Of a DNA stretch of 48,194 nucleotides, positions 24,434 to 33,007 are shown piece by piece (position 1 is the stretch's first letter; each line of letters begins with the position of its first letter). The translations under genes and the position numbers were made by a program. Location of the stretch: the NCBI GenBank assembly GCA_036522155.1, contig DATDGI010000338.1:1-48194 (forward strand), in the 5' to 3' direction. This DNA comes from UBA9676 sp036522155. Lineage in GTDB: Bacteria; Actinomycetota; Actinomycetes; Streptosporangiales; Streptosporangiaceae. Below the pieces are notes generated by a model. The model did not search any database. It was not told where the DNA came from and was given only the letters and a program-made list of their open reading frames with translations.

Positions 24434-25342
24434 ATGCCGGTGGCGTTCCTTCCCAGCCCCGCCCGGGGAGTGTGGCATCTCGGGCCGCTGCCGGTCCGCG
24501 CCTACTCACTGTGCCTGGTCGGCGGCATCCTGCTCGGCGTCTGGGTCGCCAGCCGGCGGTACCTGCGGGCCGGCGGCCGGCCCGCGTTCATCATCGACGC
24601 CGCCACCTGGGCGGTGCCGTTCGGGCTGGCCGGGGCCCGGCTGTACAGCGTGCTCACCGAGTACGGGTCGTACTTCGGGACCGGCCACGACTGGCTGCGG
24701 GCGTTCCGGGTGTGGGACGGCGGGCTGGGCATGCCGGGCGCGATCGCGGCCGGGGCGGCCGGCGTCTGGCTGGCCTGCCGCCGGGCCGGGGTGCAGGTCG
24801 CCCCGGTGGCCGGGGCCGCGGCGCCCGGCCTGTCGTTCGGCCTGGCCCTCGGGTGCCTGGGCAACTGGTTCACCCAGCAGTACTACGGCCGGCCGTCGGC
24901 GCTGCCGTGGGCGGTGGAGATCTCCCCGGCGCACCGGGTGCCGGGCTATGAGAACTACGCCACGTTCCAGCCCGCGTTCCTCTACCAGTTCGGCTGGGAC
25001 GTGCTCACCGGGCTGCTGGTGATCTGGGCGGCGCGCCGGCTCCTGCTGCCCGGCGACCGCGCCTTCGCGCTGTGGCTGGCGCTGTACGCGGCCGGCGGCT
25101 ACGGCGCCGAGTCGCTGCGCATCGACGCCACCCGCCACCTGTTCGGGCTCCGGGTTAACCAGTGGGTGCTGGCCCTGGTCTTCGCCGGATCGCTGGGCTA
25201 CCTGTACCGGACCAGGCGGAGGCGTGGCCCGGACCAGGTCACCGGCGCCCCGCCCGGCCCGGATGGCCCGGCCAGCCTGGGCCATCCCCGGCCGCCCGGG
25301 CGTTTGCGCACCCTGGCCCAGTGGGCAGGGATGCACCGGTAA
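24434..25342 (+). CDS. lgt: Prolipoprotein diacylglyceryl transferase homologue with altered signature residues
   Basis: A 302-residue polytopic membrane protein of the Lgt family, which attaches diacylglycerol to lipobox cysteines. The start ATG 24434 gives FLPSPARGVWHLGPLPVRAY, the usual actinobacterial Lgt opening, and WDGGLGMPGAIAAG, NWFTQQYYGRPSALPWAVEI and RIDATRHLFGLRVNQW follow the family. However, several signature residues differ. The usual GRxGNWxNQE reads GCLGNWFTQQ, so C141 replaces the essential Arg (E. coli R143) and Q149 replaces Glu. HPTFLYE reads QPAFLYQ (Q179, Q185), and the GRF motif near the end reads GGY (G222). It may be a divergent paralogue with weak or different activity. 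A GCAGGAGG site lies 12 bases upstream. It follows trpA by 40 bases. Confidence 0.85.
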   Translation: MPVAFLPSPARGVWHLGPLPVRAYSLCLVGGILLGVWVASRRYLRAGGRPAFIIDAATWAVPFGLAGARLYSVLTEYGSYFGTGHDWLRAFRVWDGGLGMPGAIAAGAAGVWLACRRAGVQVAPVAGAAAPGLSFGLALGCLGNWFTQQYYGRPSALPWAVEISPAHRVPGYENYATFQPAFLYQFGWDVLTGLLVIWAARRLLLPGDRAFALWLALYAAGGYGAESLRIDATRHLFGLRVNQWVLALVFAGSLGYLYRTRRRRGPDQVTGAPPGPDGPASLGHPRPPGRLRTLAQWAGMHR

Positions 25343-25480
25343 CCCGCCAGCAGGTAATGTCATAAGCGCGAAAGCTCCATCCGCCCACGGCGGCGCTCAT
25401 CAGCCGCCCGCGGCAGGGCCAACGTTGTCCCACCCGCATGCGATAACCACGCGTCTACGGACGGGACGACGGGAGAGCAC
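25343..25480. promoter_or_regulatory. gltB upstream region
   Basis: A 138-bp non-coding gap before gltB. TAATGT (25355-25360) in an A/T-richer patch is a possible -10, which would give a leader of about 110 bases ending in the ribosome-binding site GGGAGA. No clear hairpin or riboswitch was recognised. Confidence 0.3.
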
Positions 25481-28400
25481 ATGGCGCCTGCCGCCTCCGC
25501 GGGAAATCAGGGACTGTACGACCCCCGTCACGAGCACGACGCCTGCGGTGTCGGTTTCGTGGCCGACCTTTCCGGGCGCCGCAGCCACGACACCGTCGCC
25601 CAGGCGCTGACCGTACTGCGTAACCTCGACCACCGGGGAGCCAAGGGGAGCGACCCGGAGACCGGGGACGGCGCCGGCATTCTTACCCAGATCCCGGATG
25701 CCTTCTTCCGCCGCGCCTGCGGGTTCAGGCTGCCCGGGCCCGGCCACTACGCGGCCGGGCTGGCCTTCCTTCCGGCCGGCCGGGCCGGGTCCGCCCGGGC
25801 GAAGGCCACGGTGGCGGCCATCGCCGCGGAGGAGGGGCTGGCCGTCCTGGGCTGGCGTGATGTGCCGCACGACCGGTCGTTCTGCGGCCAGGGCTCACTG
25901 GCGGTGCTGCCGCGGCTGGCCCAGCTGTTCGTGGCCTCGGCCGGCGGCGACGGCGCTGCGGCCGCCGCGGACAGCGGCCTCACCCTCGACCGGCGGGCGT
26001 TCTGCCTGCGCAAGCGGGCCCAGCACGAGGCGGGGCTGTACTTCGCCAGCCTGTCGGCGCGGACGATCGTCTACAAGGGGATGCTCACCGCGCTCCAGCT
26101 GGAGCCGTTCTTTCCCGACCTGTCCGACCCGGCCTACGGCTCGGCTCTGGCCATGGTCCACTCCCGGTTCTCCACCAACACGTTCCCGTCCTGGCCGCTG
26201 GCCCACCCGTACCGGTTCATCTCGCACAACGGCGAGATCAACACCGTGCGCGGCAACCGGAACTGGATGCGGGCGCGGGAGGCGCTGCTGGCCACCGGCC
26301 TGATCCCGGCGGCCGCGGACGGGCGGGGCATGGAGCGGCTGCTGCCGATCCTGGACGAGGACGCCAGCGACTCGGCCAGCTTCGACGAGTGCGTAGAACT
26401 GCTCCACCTGGGCGGCCGGTCGCTGCCGCATGCCATCTTGATGATGATCCCCGAGCCGTGGGAGAACCACGCGGAGATGGATCCCGCCCGCCGCGCCTTC
26501 TACCGGTTTCACGCCACGCTGATGGAGCCCTGGGACGGCCCGGCCTGTGTCGCGTTCACCGACGGCACGCTGATCGGGGCGGTCCTCGACCGCAACGGGC
26601 TGCGGCCCAGCCGCTACTGGGTCACCCACGACGGGCTGGTCATCCTGGCCAGCGAGGTCGGGGTGCTGGACATCGACCCGGCCAACGTGGCGCGCAAGGG
26701 CCGCCTCCAGCCGGGCCGGATCTTCCTGGCCGACACCGCCCGCCGCCGGATCCTGGAGGATGCCGACATCAAGGCGGCGCTGGCCGCCGAGCATCCGTAC
26801 CAGGACTGGCTGCACGCCGGCCTGATGCACCTGGACGACCTGCCGGACCGGGACCGCGAGTTGCCCGCCGCCGAGGAACTGACTACCCTGCAGCGGCTGG
26901 CCGGGTACACCCAGGAGGAACTGCGCGTGCTGCTGGCCCCGATGGCGGTGGCCGGGGCCGAACCGATCGGGTCGATGGGCACCGACACCCCGGTCGCGGT
27001 CCTCTCGGACCGGCCGCGGCTCATCTTCGACTACTTCACCCAGCTGTTCGCCCAGGTCACCAACCCCCCGCTGGACGCGATCCGGGAAGAGCTGGTGACC
27101 TCGCTGTCCTCGGCCACCGGGCCGGAGCGGAACCTGCTCGACCCGGGGCCGGCCTCGTGCCGCCAGATCGTCCTGCCCTATCCGGTGATCAGCGACAACG
27201 ATCTCGCCAAGATCATCCATATCAACGACGACGGGGACCTGCCCGGGTTCGCCGCGCACGTGGTGGACGGGCGGTACCCGGTGGCGGGCGGCGGTGCGGC
27301 GCTGCGGGACCGGCTGGCCGCTATCTGCGGAGAGGTGTCGGCCGCCATCGACGGCGGCGCGCGGATCATCGTGCTGTCCGACCGGCCCGCGGGCGGCCCG
27401 GCCGCAGGCCGGGGCCCGGGCGGCCCGGGTGACGCGGGCCAGGGCTGGGACCCGGCACTGGCGCCGATCCCGTCCCTGCTGCTCACCGGGGCGGTTCACC
27501 ACCACCTGATCCGGGAGCGGACCCGCACCCGGGCGGGGCTGGTGGTGGAATGCGCCGACGCCCGGGAGGCCCACCACATCGCGCTGCTGATCGGGTACGG
27601 CGCCGCGGCGGTCAACCCCTACCTCGCGCTGGAAACGGTCCAGGACCTGGTGCGCCGGGGGGAACTGGAGAACCTGTCGGCGGCCAAGGCCGCGGCCAAC
27701 CTGATCACGGCGCTGGGCAAGGGCGTGCTCAAGATCATGTCGAAGATGGGCGTGTCGACCGTCGCCTCCTACACCGGCGCCCAGATCTTCGAGGCGATCG
27801 GGCTCGGCGAGGAGGTCATCGGCACCTGCTTCACCGGCACCACCTCCCGGCTGGGCGGGATCGGCTTCGACGTGCTGGCCGCCGAGGTGGCCCGCCGCCA
27901 TGCCCGGGCGTTCCCGCCGCGCGGCCCGGCCCCCGCCCACCAGCGGCTGGACACCGGCGGCGAGTACCAGTGGCGGCGCGACGGCGAGCCCCACCTGTTC
28001 AGCCCGGAGACCGTGTTCAAGCTCCAGCACGCCACCCGGTCCCGCCGGTACGAGATCTTCAGGGAGTACACCGCGCTGGTGGACGAGCAGTCGGCCCGGC
28101 TGATGACGCTGCGGGGCCTGCTGCGGGTGCGCGGGCTGGACGGGCCGGGCGCACGCGCGCCGGTGCCCATCGACGAGGTGGAACCGGTGGCCGCGATCGT
28201 CCGCCGGTTCGCCACCGGCGCCATGTCCTACGGGTCCATCTCGGCCGAGGCGCACGAGACGCTGGCCATCGCCATGAACCGGCTCGGCGGCAAGTCCAAC
28301 ACCGGCGAGGGCGGTGAGGACCCGGAGCGCTTCATCCCCGATGCCAGCGGCGATCTGCGCCGGTCCGCGGTCAAGCAGGTGGCCAGCGGCCGGTTCGGGG

Positions 28401-30115
28401 TCACCAGCGAATACCTGGTCAACGCCGACGACCTGCAGATCAAGATGGCGCAGGGGGCCAAGCCGGGGGAGGGCGGGCAGCTGCCCGGGCACAAGGTCTA
28501 CCCGTGGATCGCGAAAACCCGCTACTCCACGCCCGGCGTCGGGCTGATCTCGCCGCCGCCGCACCACGACATCTACTCCATCGAGGACCTCGCCCAGCTC
28601 ATCCACGACCTGAAGAACGCCAACCCGGCCGCCCGGGTGCACGTCAAGCTGGTCGCCGAGGTCGGCGTGGGCACGGTCGCGGCGGGCGTGTCCAAGGCGC
28701 ACGCCGACGTGGTGCTCATCTCCGGCCATGACGGCGGCACCGGCGCCGCCCCGCTCACCTCCATCAAGCACGCCGGGGCGCCGTGGGAGCTTGGGCTGGC
28801 CGAAACCCAGCAGACGCTGCTGCGCAACGGGCTGCGGGACCGGATCGTGGTGCAGGCCGACGGCCAGCTCAAGACCGGCCGGGACGTGCTGATCGCGGCC
28901 CTGCTCGGGGCCGAGGAGTTCGGTTTCGCCAGCGCCCCGCTGGTCGTCTCCGGCTGCATCATGATGCGGGTCTGCCACCTGGACACCTGCCCGGTCGGGG
29001 TGGCCACCCAGAACCCCGAGCTGCGCAAACGGTTCACCGGCCGGCCCGAGTTCGTCGTCACCTTCTTCGAGTTCATCGCCCAGGAGGTGCGCGGGTACCT
29101 GGCCGCGCTCGGGTTCCGCCGCCTGGATGAGGTGATCGGCCGGGCCGACCTGCTGGACACGGCGGGTGCGATCAGCCACTGGAAGGCGGCCGGTCTTGAC
29201 CTCGCGCCGGTACTGCACGTGCCCGCCCTGCCGCCCGGCGCCGCCCGGCACCAGACCACCAGCCAGGACCACGGGCTCGACCGGGCGCTCGACCACACCC
29301 TCATCCAGCTGGCCGAGGGTTCCCTTCAGGACGGCACGCCGGTCGTGCTCGACCTGCCGGTCAGGAACGTGAACCGGACGGTCGGGACCATGCTCGGCTA
29401 CGAGGTCACCCGCCGCTGGGGCGGCAAGGGCCTGCCCCGTGACACGATCCACGTCCGGTTCCGCGGTTCCGCCGGCCAGTCGTTTGGCGCCTTCCTGCCG
29501 CCCGGTATCACTTTGCGGCTGGCCGGGGACGCCAACGACTACCTGGGCAAGGGCCTGTCCGGCGGCCGGGTGATCGTGGCACCGGACCCGGCCGCGCCGT
29601 TCGCCGCCGAGGAGCAGATCATCGCCGGGAACGTGATCGGGTATGGCGCGACCGGCGGGGAGATGTTCCTGCGCGGCATCGTCGGTGAGCGGTTCTGCGT
29701 GCGCAACTCCGGCGCGGTGGCGGTGGCCGAGGGCACCGGCGACCACGGCTGCGAGTACATGACCGGCGGGACGGTGGTGGTGCTGGGCCGGATCGGGCGT
29801 AACTTCGCGGCCGGCATGTCCGGTGGCGTGGCCTACCTGCTTGAGCCCGACCTGGGCCGGGTGAACACCCAGATGGTGGATCTGGAGCCGGTCCGCGGCG
29901 CCGATGCCGACCGGCTGCGCGAACTGGTGGAACGGCACTGGGCCGAAACCGGGTCCGTGGTGGCCGGGCGGCTGGTGGCGGACTGGGAGGGGGCGCTAGC
30001 TCGTTTCGTGAAAATCATGCCGCAGGACTACAAGCGGGTGCTGGACGCGGCCAGCCGGGCCGAGCAGGAGGGCCGGGACGTCAACGAGGCCGTCATGGCC
30101 GCGGCGCACGGGTGA
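25481..30115 (+). CDS. gltB: Glutamate synthase (NADPH) large subunit
   Basis: Makes glutamate from glutamine and 2-oxoglutarate with GltD. The product is 1544 residues, the full length for bacterial alpha-GOGAT. A 21-residue propeptide precedes the class II amidotransferase nucleophile C22 (HEHDACGVGF). The N-terminal domain has SRFSTNTFPSWPLAHP and ISHNGEINTVRGNRNW. The central domain follows, then the FMN synthase domain (SYGSISAEAHETLA, KSNTGEGGEDPER, KPGEGGQLPGHKV). The 3Fe-4S cluster motif GCIMMRVCHLDTCPVG has C-x5-C-x4-C spacing. The C-terminal beta-helix is GXGXG-rich (GKGLSGGRVIV, ATGGEMFLRG, AGMSGGVAYLLEP). ATG start after GGGAGAGCAC. gltD follows nine bases later. Confidence 0.98.
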   Translation: MAPAASAGNQGLYDPRHEHDACGVGFVADLSGRRSHDTVAQALTVLRNLDHRGAKGSDPETGDGAGILTQIPDAFFRRACGFRLPGPGHYAAGLAFLPAGRAGSARAKATVAAIAAEEGLAVLGWRDVPHDRSFCGQGSLAVLPRLAQLFVASAGGDGAAAAADSGLTLDRRAFCLRKRAQHEAGLYFASLSARTIVYKGMLTALQLEPFFPDLSDPAYGSALAMVHSRFSTNTFPSWPLAHPYRFISHNGEINTVRGNRNWMRAREALLATGLIPAAADGRGMERLLPILDEDASDSASFDECVELLHLGGRSLPHAILMMIPEPWENHAEMDPARRAFYRFHATLMEPWDGPACVAFTDGTLIGAVLDRNGLRPSRYWVTHDGLVILASEVGVLDIDPANVARKGRLQPGRIFLADTARRRILEDADIKAALAAEHPYQDWLHAGLMHLDDLPDRDRELPAAEELTTLQRLAGYTQEELRVLLAPMAVAGAEPIGSMGTDTPVAVLSDRPRLIFDYFTQLFAQVTNPPLDAIREELVTSLSSATGPERNLLDPGPASCRQIVLPYPVISDNDLAKIIHINDDGDLPGFAAHVVDGRYPVAGGGAALRDRLAAICGEVSAAIDGGARIIVLSDRPAGGPAAGRGPGGPGDAGQGWDPALAPIPSLLLTGAVHHHLIRERTRTRAGLVVECADAREAHHIALLIGYGAAAVNPYLALETVQDLVRRGELENLSAAKAAANLITALGKGVLKIMSKMGVSTVASYTGAQIFEAIGLGEEVIGTCFTGTTSRLGGIGFDVLAAEVARRHARAFPPRGPAPAHQRLDTGGEYQWRRDGEPHLFSPETVFKLQHATRSRRYEIFREYTALVDEQSARLMTLRGLLRVRGLDGPGARAPVPIDEVEPVAAIVRRFATGAMSYGSISAEAHETLAIAMNRLGGKSNTGEGGEDPERFIPDASGDLRRSAVKQVASGRFGVTSEYLVNADDLQIKMAQGAKPGEGGQLPGHKVYPWIAKTRYSTPGVGLISPPPHHDIYSIEDLAQLIHDLKNANPAARVHVKLVAEVGVGTVAAGVSKAHADVVLISGHDGGTGAAPLTSIKHAGAPWELGLAETQQTLLRNGLRDRIVVQADGQLKTGRDVLIAALLGAEEFGFASAPLVVSGCIMMRVCHLDTCPVGVATQNPELRKRFTGRPEFVVTFFEFIAQEVRGYLAALGFRRLDEVIGRADLLDTAGAISHWKAAGLDLAPVLHVPALPPGAARHQTTSQDHGLDRALDHTLIQLAEGSLQDGTPVVLDLPVRNVNRTVGTMLGYEVTRRWGGKGLPRDTIHVRFRGSAGQSFGAFLPPGITLRLAGDANDYLGKGLSGGRVIVAPDPAAPFAAEEQIIAGNVIGYGATGGEMFLRGIVGERFCVRNSGAVAVAEGTGDHGCEYMTGGTVVVLGRIGRNFAAGMSGGVAYLLEPDLGRVNTQMVDLEPVRGADADRLRELVERHWAETGSVVAGRLVADWEGALARFVKIMPQDYKRVLDAASRAEQEGRDVNEAVMAAAHG

Positions 30116-30124
30116 GGGGGCGGC

Positions 30125-31660
30125 GTGGCTGACCCCAAGGGGTTCCTGACCACCGGCCGGGAGACCCCGGCCCGGCGCCCGGTGGACGTGCGCATCCGTG
30201 ACTGGCGCGAGGTCTACACCGAGTTCGGCACCGAGCGGCTGGAACGCCAGGCCGGCCGGTGCATGGACTGCGGCATCCCGTTCTGCCACTCCGGCTGCCC
30301 GCTGGGGAACCAGATCCCGGAGTGGAACGACCTGGTCTGGCGGCAGGACTGGCGGGAGGCGTCCGAGCGGCTGCACGCGACCAACAACTTCCCCGAGTTC
30401 ACCGGGCGGCTGTGCCCGGCGCCGTGCGAGAGCGCCTGCGTGCTCGGCATCAACTCCGACCCGGTGACCATCAAGCAGGTCGAGGTGGAGATCATCGACC
30501 GGGCCTGGCGGGAGGGCTGGGTCACCGCCCTGCCGCCCGGGCCGGCGGCGCTGACCGGCAAGAAGGTGGCCGTTGTGGGCTCTGGCCCGGCCGGGCTGGC
30601 CGCCGCCCCGCAGCTCACCCGGGCCGGTCACACGGTGGTCGTGTACGAGCGGGCGGACGCCCCCGGCGGGCTGCTGCGCTACGGGATTCCGGAATTCAAG
30701 CTGGAGAAGCGGCACCTGGACCGCCGGCTGGCCCAGCTGCGGGCCGAAGGCACGCGGTTCCGCTGCGGCGTCAACGCCGGCGTGGACGTGCCCGCGGCCA
30801 CGCTGCGCGCGGAGTACGACGTGATCGTGCTGACCGGCGGCGCGACGGTGCCGCGCGGCCTGCCGGTGCCCGGCGCCGGGCTGGCCGGGATCCACCAGGC
30901 CATGGACTACCTGCCGCTGGCCAACCGGGCCGTCACCGCCGCGGCCGCCGGCGCTGAGCCGGGGGAGCCAGGGGAGTTCGGGGAGCTGGGGGCGCCGGGT
31001 GAGCCGGGTGAGCCGGGGGCGCCGGGTGAGCCGGCCATCAGCGCCCGGGGACGGCACGTGGTGATCATCGGCGGCGGCGACACCGGGGCCGACTGCCTGG
31101 GCACCGCGCACCGGCAGGGCGCCGCCTCGGTCACCCAGCTGGAGATCATGCCGCGGCCGCCGGCCGGTCGGCCCGAGCAGCAGCCGTGGCCCACCTACCC
31201 GATGATCTTCCGTATCTCCAGCGCCCACGAGGAAGGCGGCGACCGGGTCTACGCCGTCTCCACGACCGAGTTCTTGGGCGGCACCTCCGGCCGGGTGCGG
31301 GCGCTCCGGCTGAGCGAGGTGGAGTTCGCCGCCGGCCGGTTCGAGCCGGTGCCCGGCACCGAGCGCGAGCTGCGATGCGATCTGGTGCTGCTGGCCATGG
31401 GGTTCACCGGCGCGCAGCGGGCAGGCCTGCTGGAGGACCTGGGCGTCGAGATGGATGCGCGCGGGAACGTGGCCAGGGACGCGGGCTACGCCACGACGGT
31501 GCCGGGTGTGTTCGTGGCCGGCGACATGGGCCGGGGGCAGTCGCTCATCGTATGGGCCATGGCCGAGGGCCGCTCGGCGGCGGCCGCCGTGGATGCCTAC
31601 CTGATGGGCGGCACGGCCCTGCCCACGGCCATCGCCCCCACCGCCCGCCCCCTCACCTGA
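30125..31660 (+). CDS. gltD: Glutamate synthase (NADPH) small subunit
   Basis: Transfers electrons from NADPH through FAD and two 4Fe-4S clusters to GltB. The 511-residue product has cluster motifs CMDCGIPFCHSGCP and CPAPCESAC near the N-terminus. The FAD-binding VAVVGSGPAGLAAA is followed by APGGLLRYGIPEFKLEK, and the NADPH-binding part has VVIIGGGDTGADCLGTAHRQG. GVFVAGDMGRGQSLIVWA is near the C-terminus. GTG start 30125. Between the two dinucleotide domains there is an inserted low-complexity Gly-Glu-Pro stretch (residues about 277-303) encoded by near-tandem repeats. GltD is normally about 485 residues, so the insertion accounts for the extra length. Confidence 0.97.
   Translation: MADPKGFLTTGRETPARRPVDVRIRDWREVYTEFGTERLERQAGRCMDCGIPFCHSGCPLGNQIPEWNDLVWRQDWREASERLHATNNFPEFTGRLCPAPCESACVLGINSDPVTIKQVEVEIIDRAWREGWVTALPPGPAALTGKKVAVVGSGPAGLAAAPQLTRAGHTVVVYERADAPGGLLRYGIPEFKLEKRHLDRRLAQLRAEGTRFRCGVNAGVDVPAATLRAEYDVIVLTGGATVPRGLPVPGAGLAGIHQAMDYLPLANRAVTAAAAGAEPGEPGEFGELGAPGEPGEPGAPGEPAISARGRHVVIIGGGDTGADCLGTAHRQGAASVTQLEIMPRPPAGRPEQQPWPTYPMIFRISSAHEEGGDRVYAVSTTEFLGGTSGRVRALRLSEVEFAAGRFEPVPGTERELRCDLVLLAMGFTGAQRAGLLEDLGVEMDARGNVARDAGYATTVPGVFVAGDMGRGQSLIVWAMAEGRSAAAAVDAYLMGGTALPTAIAPTARPLT
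30954..31033 (+). repeat. Collagen-like GEP/GAP tandem repeat inside gltD
   Basis: About 80 bases of imperfect 9-base units (GAGCCGGGT/GAGCCGGGG/GCGCCGGGT), in frame, encoding repeated Gly-Glu-Pro and Gly-Ala-Pro triplets. It lies in the linker before the ARGRHVVIIGGG NADPH-binding motif, so it probably forms a surface loop. Copy number is likely to vary between strains. Confidence 0.8.
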
Positions 31661-31691
31661 CCCGACAGCCGCACTTCGTGACCTGTGTCTT

Positions 31692-31708
31692 CCACGGCCG
31701 GGCCGTGG
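31692..31708. terminator. Hairpin between convergent gltD and the sensor-like gene
   Basis: CCACGGC-CGG-GCCGTGG is a perfect 7-bp stem with a 3-base loop, 31 bases after the gltD stop. It has no U tract, as is usual in actinobacteria. It could serve both converging transcripts. Confidence 0.45.
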
Positions 31709-31765
31709 CCTGGCGATGCCGCACCTGCCGGGGCCTCGCGGTGACGGAGCTGACGCACAGGCTTG

Positions 31766-31782
31766 TCAGCCGCGCTGGCTGA
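31766..31782 (-). terminator. Hairpin spanning the stop codon of the sensor-like gene
   Basis: TCAGCC-GCGCT-GGCTGA forms a 6-bp stem with a 5-base loop that includes the TGA stop (31766-31768) of the minus-strand gene. A terminator or mRNA-end stabilising role is possible. Confidence 0.35.
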
Positions 31783-33007
31783 TCCACACCGACACGTGGG
31801 CGGGTTCCAGGGTCTTCGTCACGACACCGGTCAGGTCGTCCCGCACCGAATCCAGGTCCACCGCGTCCTGCAGGCGGGCGGCGAACGCGGCCATAGTCTT
31901 GTCAGCGTCATACCGTGCCCGGTTGAACTGGCGGTCCACCATCCGCTGCACCCGGCGGCGCAGCGGGTTGAACAGCGCTGCGGCGGCCAGGGTGGCGCTC
32001 GCCACCGCCACCGATGACGCCAGCGGCAGGACCCGGGTGGCCAGCAGCACGATACCCGCGTATACGCCGATCAGCAGGCCGGTGACGATCGCATACGCCA
32101 GGGTGCGGGAGATGATCCGGTCGATGTCGTACAGGTGGTATTTCAAAATTCCGATGCCGATGCTGACCGGCAGGCTGAACACCCCCAAGACCAGCGAGAC
32201 ATTGCTCAGGACCGTCGCCAGCGGAAACGAAGACGTGCCGAACACAAACCCCCCGGCCAGGCCGGCGACCGTGAGGGTGCTGCCCGCCATGAGCCACTTG
32301 AGCTGCGCCCTCCGCTCGCCGCTGGCCCGCCGCCAGCTGAGCACCTGACGCGCCACGAACGAGGCCCAGAACACCGGCACGGCGCCCAGCAAGATGACAA
32401 ACGCGATGCCCGCGGCACCGGCGGGGCCGGGGTTGTTGACCAGCTGGCCCTTGCCGGTCACCACGATCGGGGTGCCGGCCATGTCCCACGCCCCAAAACC
32501 CAACAGGGCAGCGACCAGCAGCGCGCAGATGGCCAGGTACACCCACAAGACCATCCGCCAGCGTGATGGCAGCCGGCCGTCCGGGAACAGCACGACGACC
32601 AGCGGCAGCACGAGGAAGATCAAGATCCACAGCTCCGAGGCGGCCAGCGCCGCCGCCGGGCCCAGCGGCAGGTTCCCATGATGGAAGTGATAGTCAAGGA
32701 CCGCGTAGGCCCCGACATCACCGTAGAAGGCGGTAGTGGCGCCAAAGCCCATCAGCAGCCAGCCGATGGGATTGCCCGGCTGGCGCCGGGCCACCACCAG
32801 CCCAAGAACCCCAATCAGCAGGGCGGCGAGTCCAAGGCCACCGCCCCCGCCGTGAGCGGCGAAACCGAGCAGCACGCCCAGGGCAAACAGCACCAGGGTC
32901 AGCGCGCCCAAGGCAACGGCCGTCCTCGGCGAGGCCAGCCGCAAGCGGCGCGCCGTGACCTCCGTCGTCGCCCGCGCCCGCCTGCCCACCGGCCGCGCCT
33001 CCCCCAC
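31766..33007 (-). CDS. Polytopic membrane sensor-like protein lacking a kinase domain
   Basis: A 413-residue protein with about nine hydrophobic segments between residues 30 and 335, then a cytoplasmic tail. The region ILKYHLYDIDRIISRTLAYA followed by NPLRRRVQRMVDRQFNRARYDAD is typical of the membrane part of actinobacterial sensor kinases. Here the chain ends soon after (EPAHVSVWISQRG), before any HisKA or HATPase domain. Similar stand-alone proteins exist in actinobacteria, so it is probably complete rather than truncated. No signalling partner is adjacent; the nearest regulator is the ANTAR protein at 35 kb, with no evidence of a link. GTG 33007 has no clear ribosome-binding site, and a downstream start is possible. 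A/T content is higher than in its neighbours. Confidence 0.7.
   Translation of the reverse strand: MGEARPVGRRARATTEVTARRLRLASPRTAVALGALTLVLFALGVLLGFAAHGGGGGLGLAALLIGVLGLVVARRQPGNPIGWLLMGFGATTAFYGDVGAYAVLDYHFHHGNLPLGPAAALAASELWILIFLVLPLVVVLFPDGRLPSRWRMVLWVYLAICALLVAALLGFGAWDMAGTPIVVTGKGQLVNNPGPAGAAGIAFVILLGAVPVFWASFVARQVLSWRRASGERRAQLKWLMAGSTLTVAGLAGGFVFGTSSFPLATVLSNVSLVLGVFSLPVSIGIGILKYHLYDIDRIISRTLAYAIVTGLLIGVYAGIVLLATRVLPLASSVAVASATLAAAALFNPLRRRVQRMVDRQFNRARYDADKTMAAFAARLQDAVDLDSVRDDLTGVVTKTLEPAHVSVWISQRG

Noticed and set aside
25895..29938. Minus-strand open frame of 1347 codons opposite gltB
   Set aside because: GC-rich genomes leave long open antisense frames. Its product is full of His/Arg/Gly/Pro with no recognisable motif, while the plus strand encodes an intact, motif-complete GltB.
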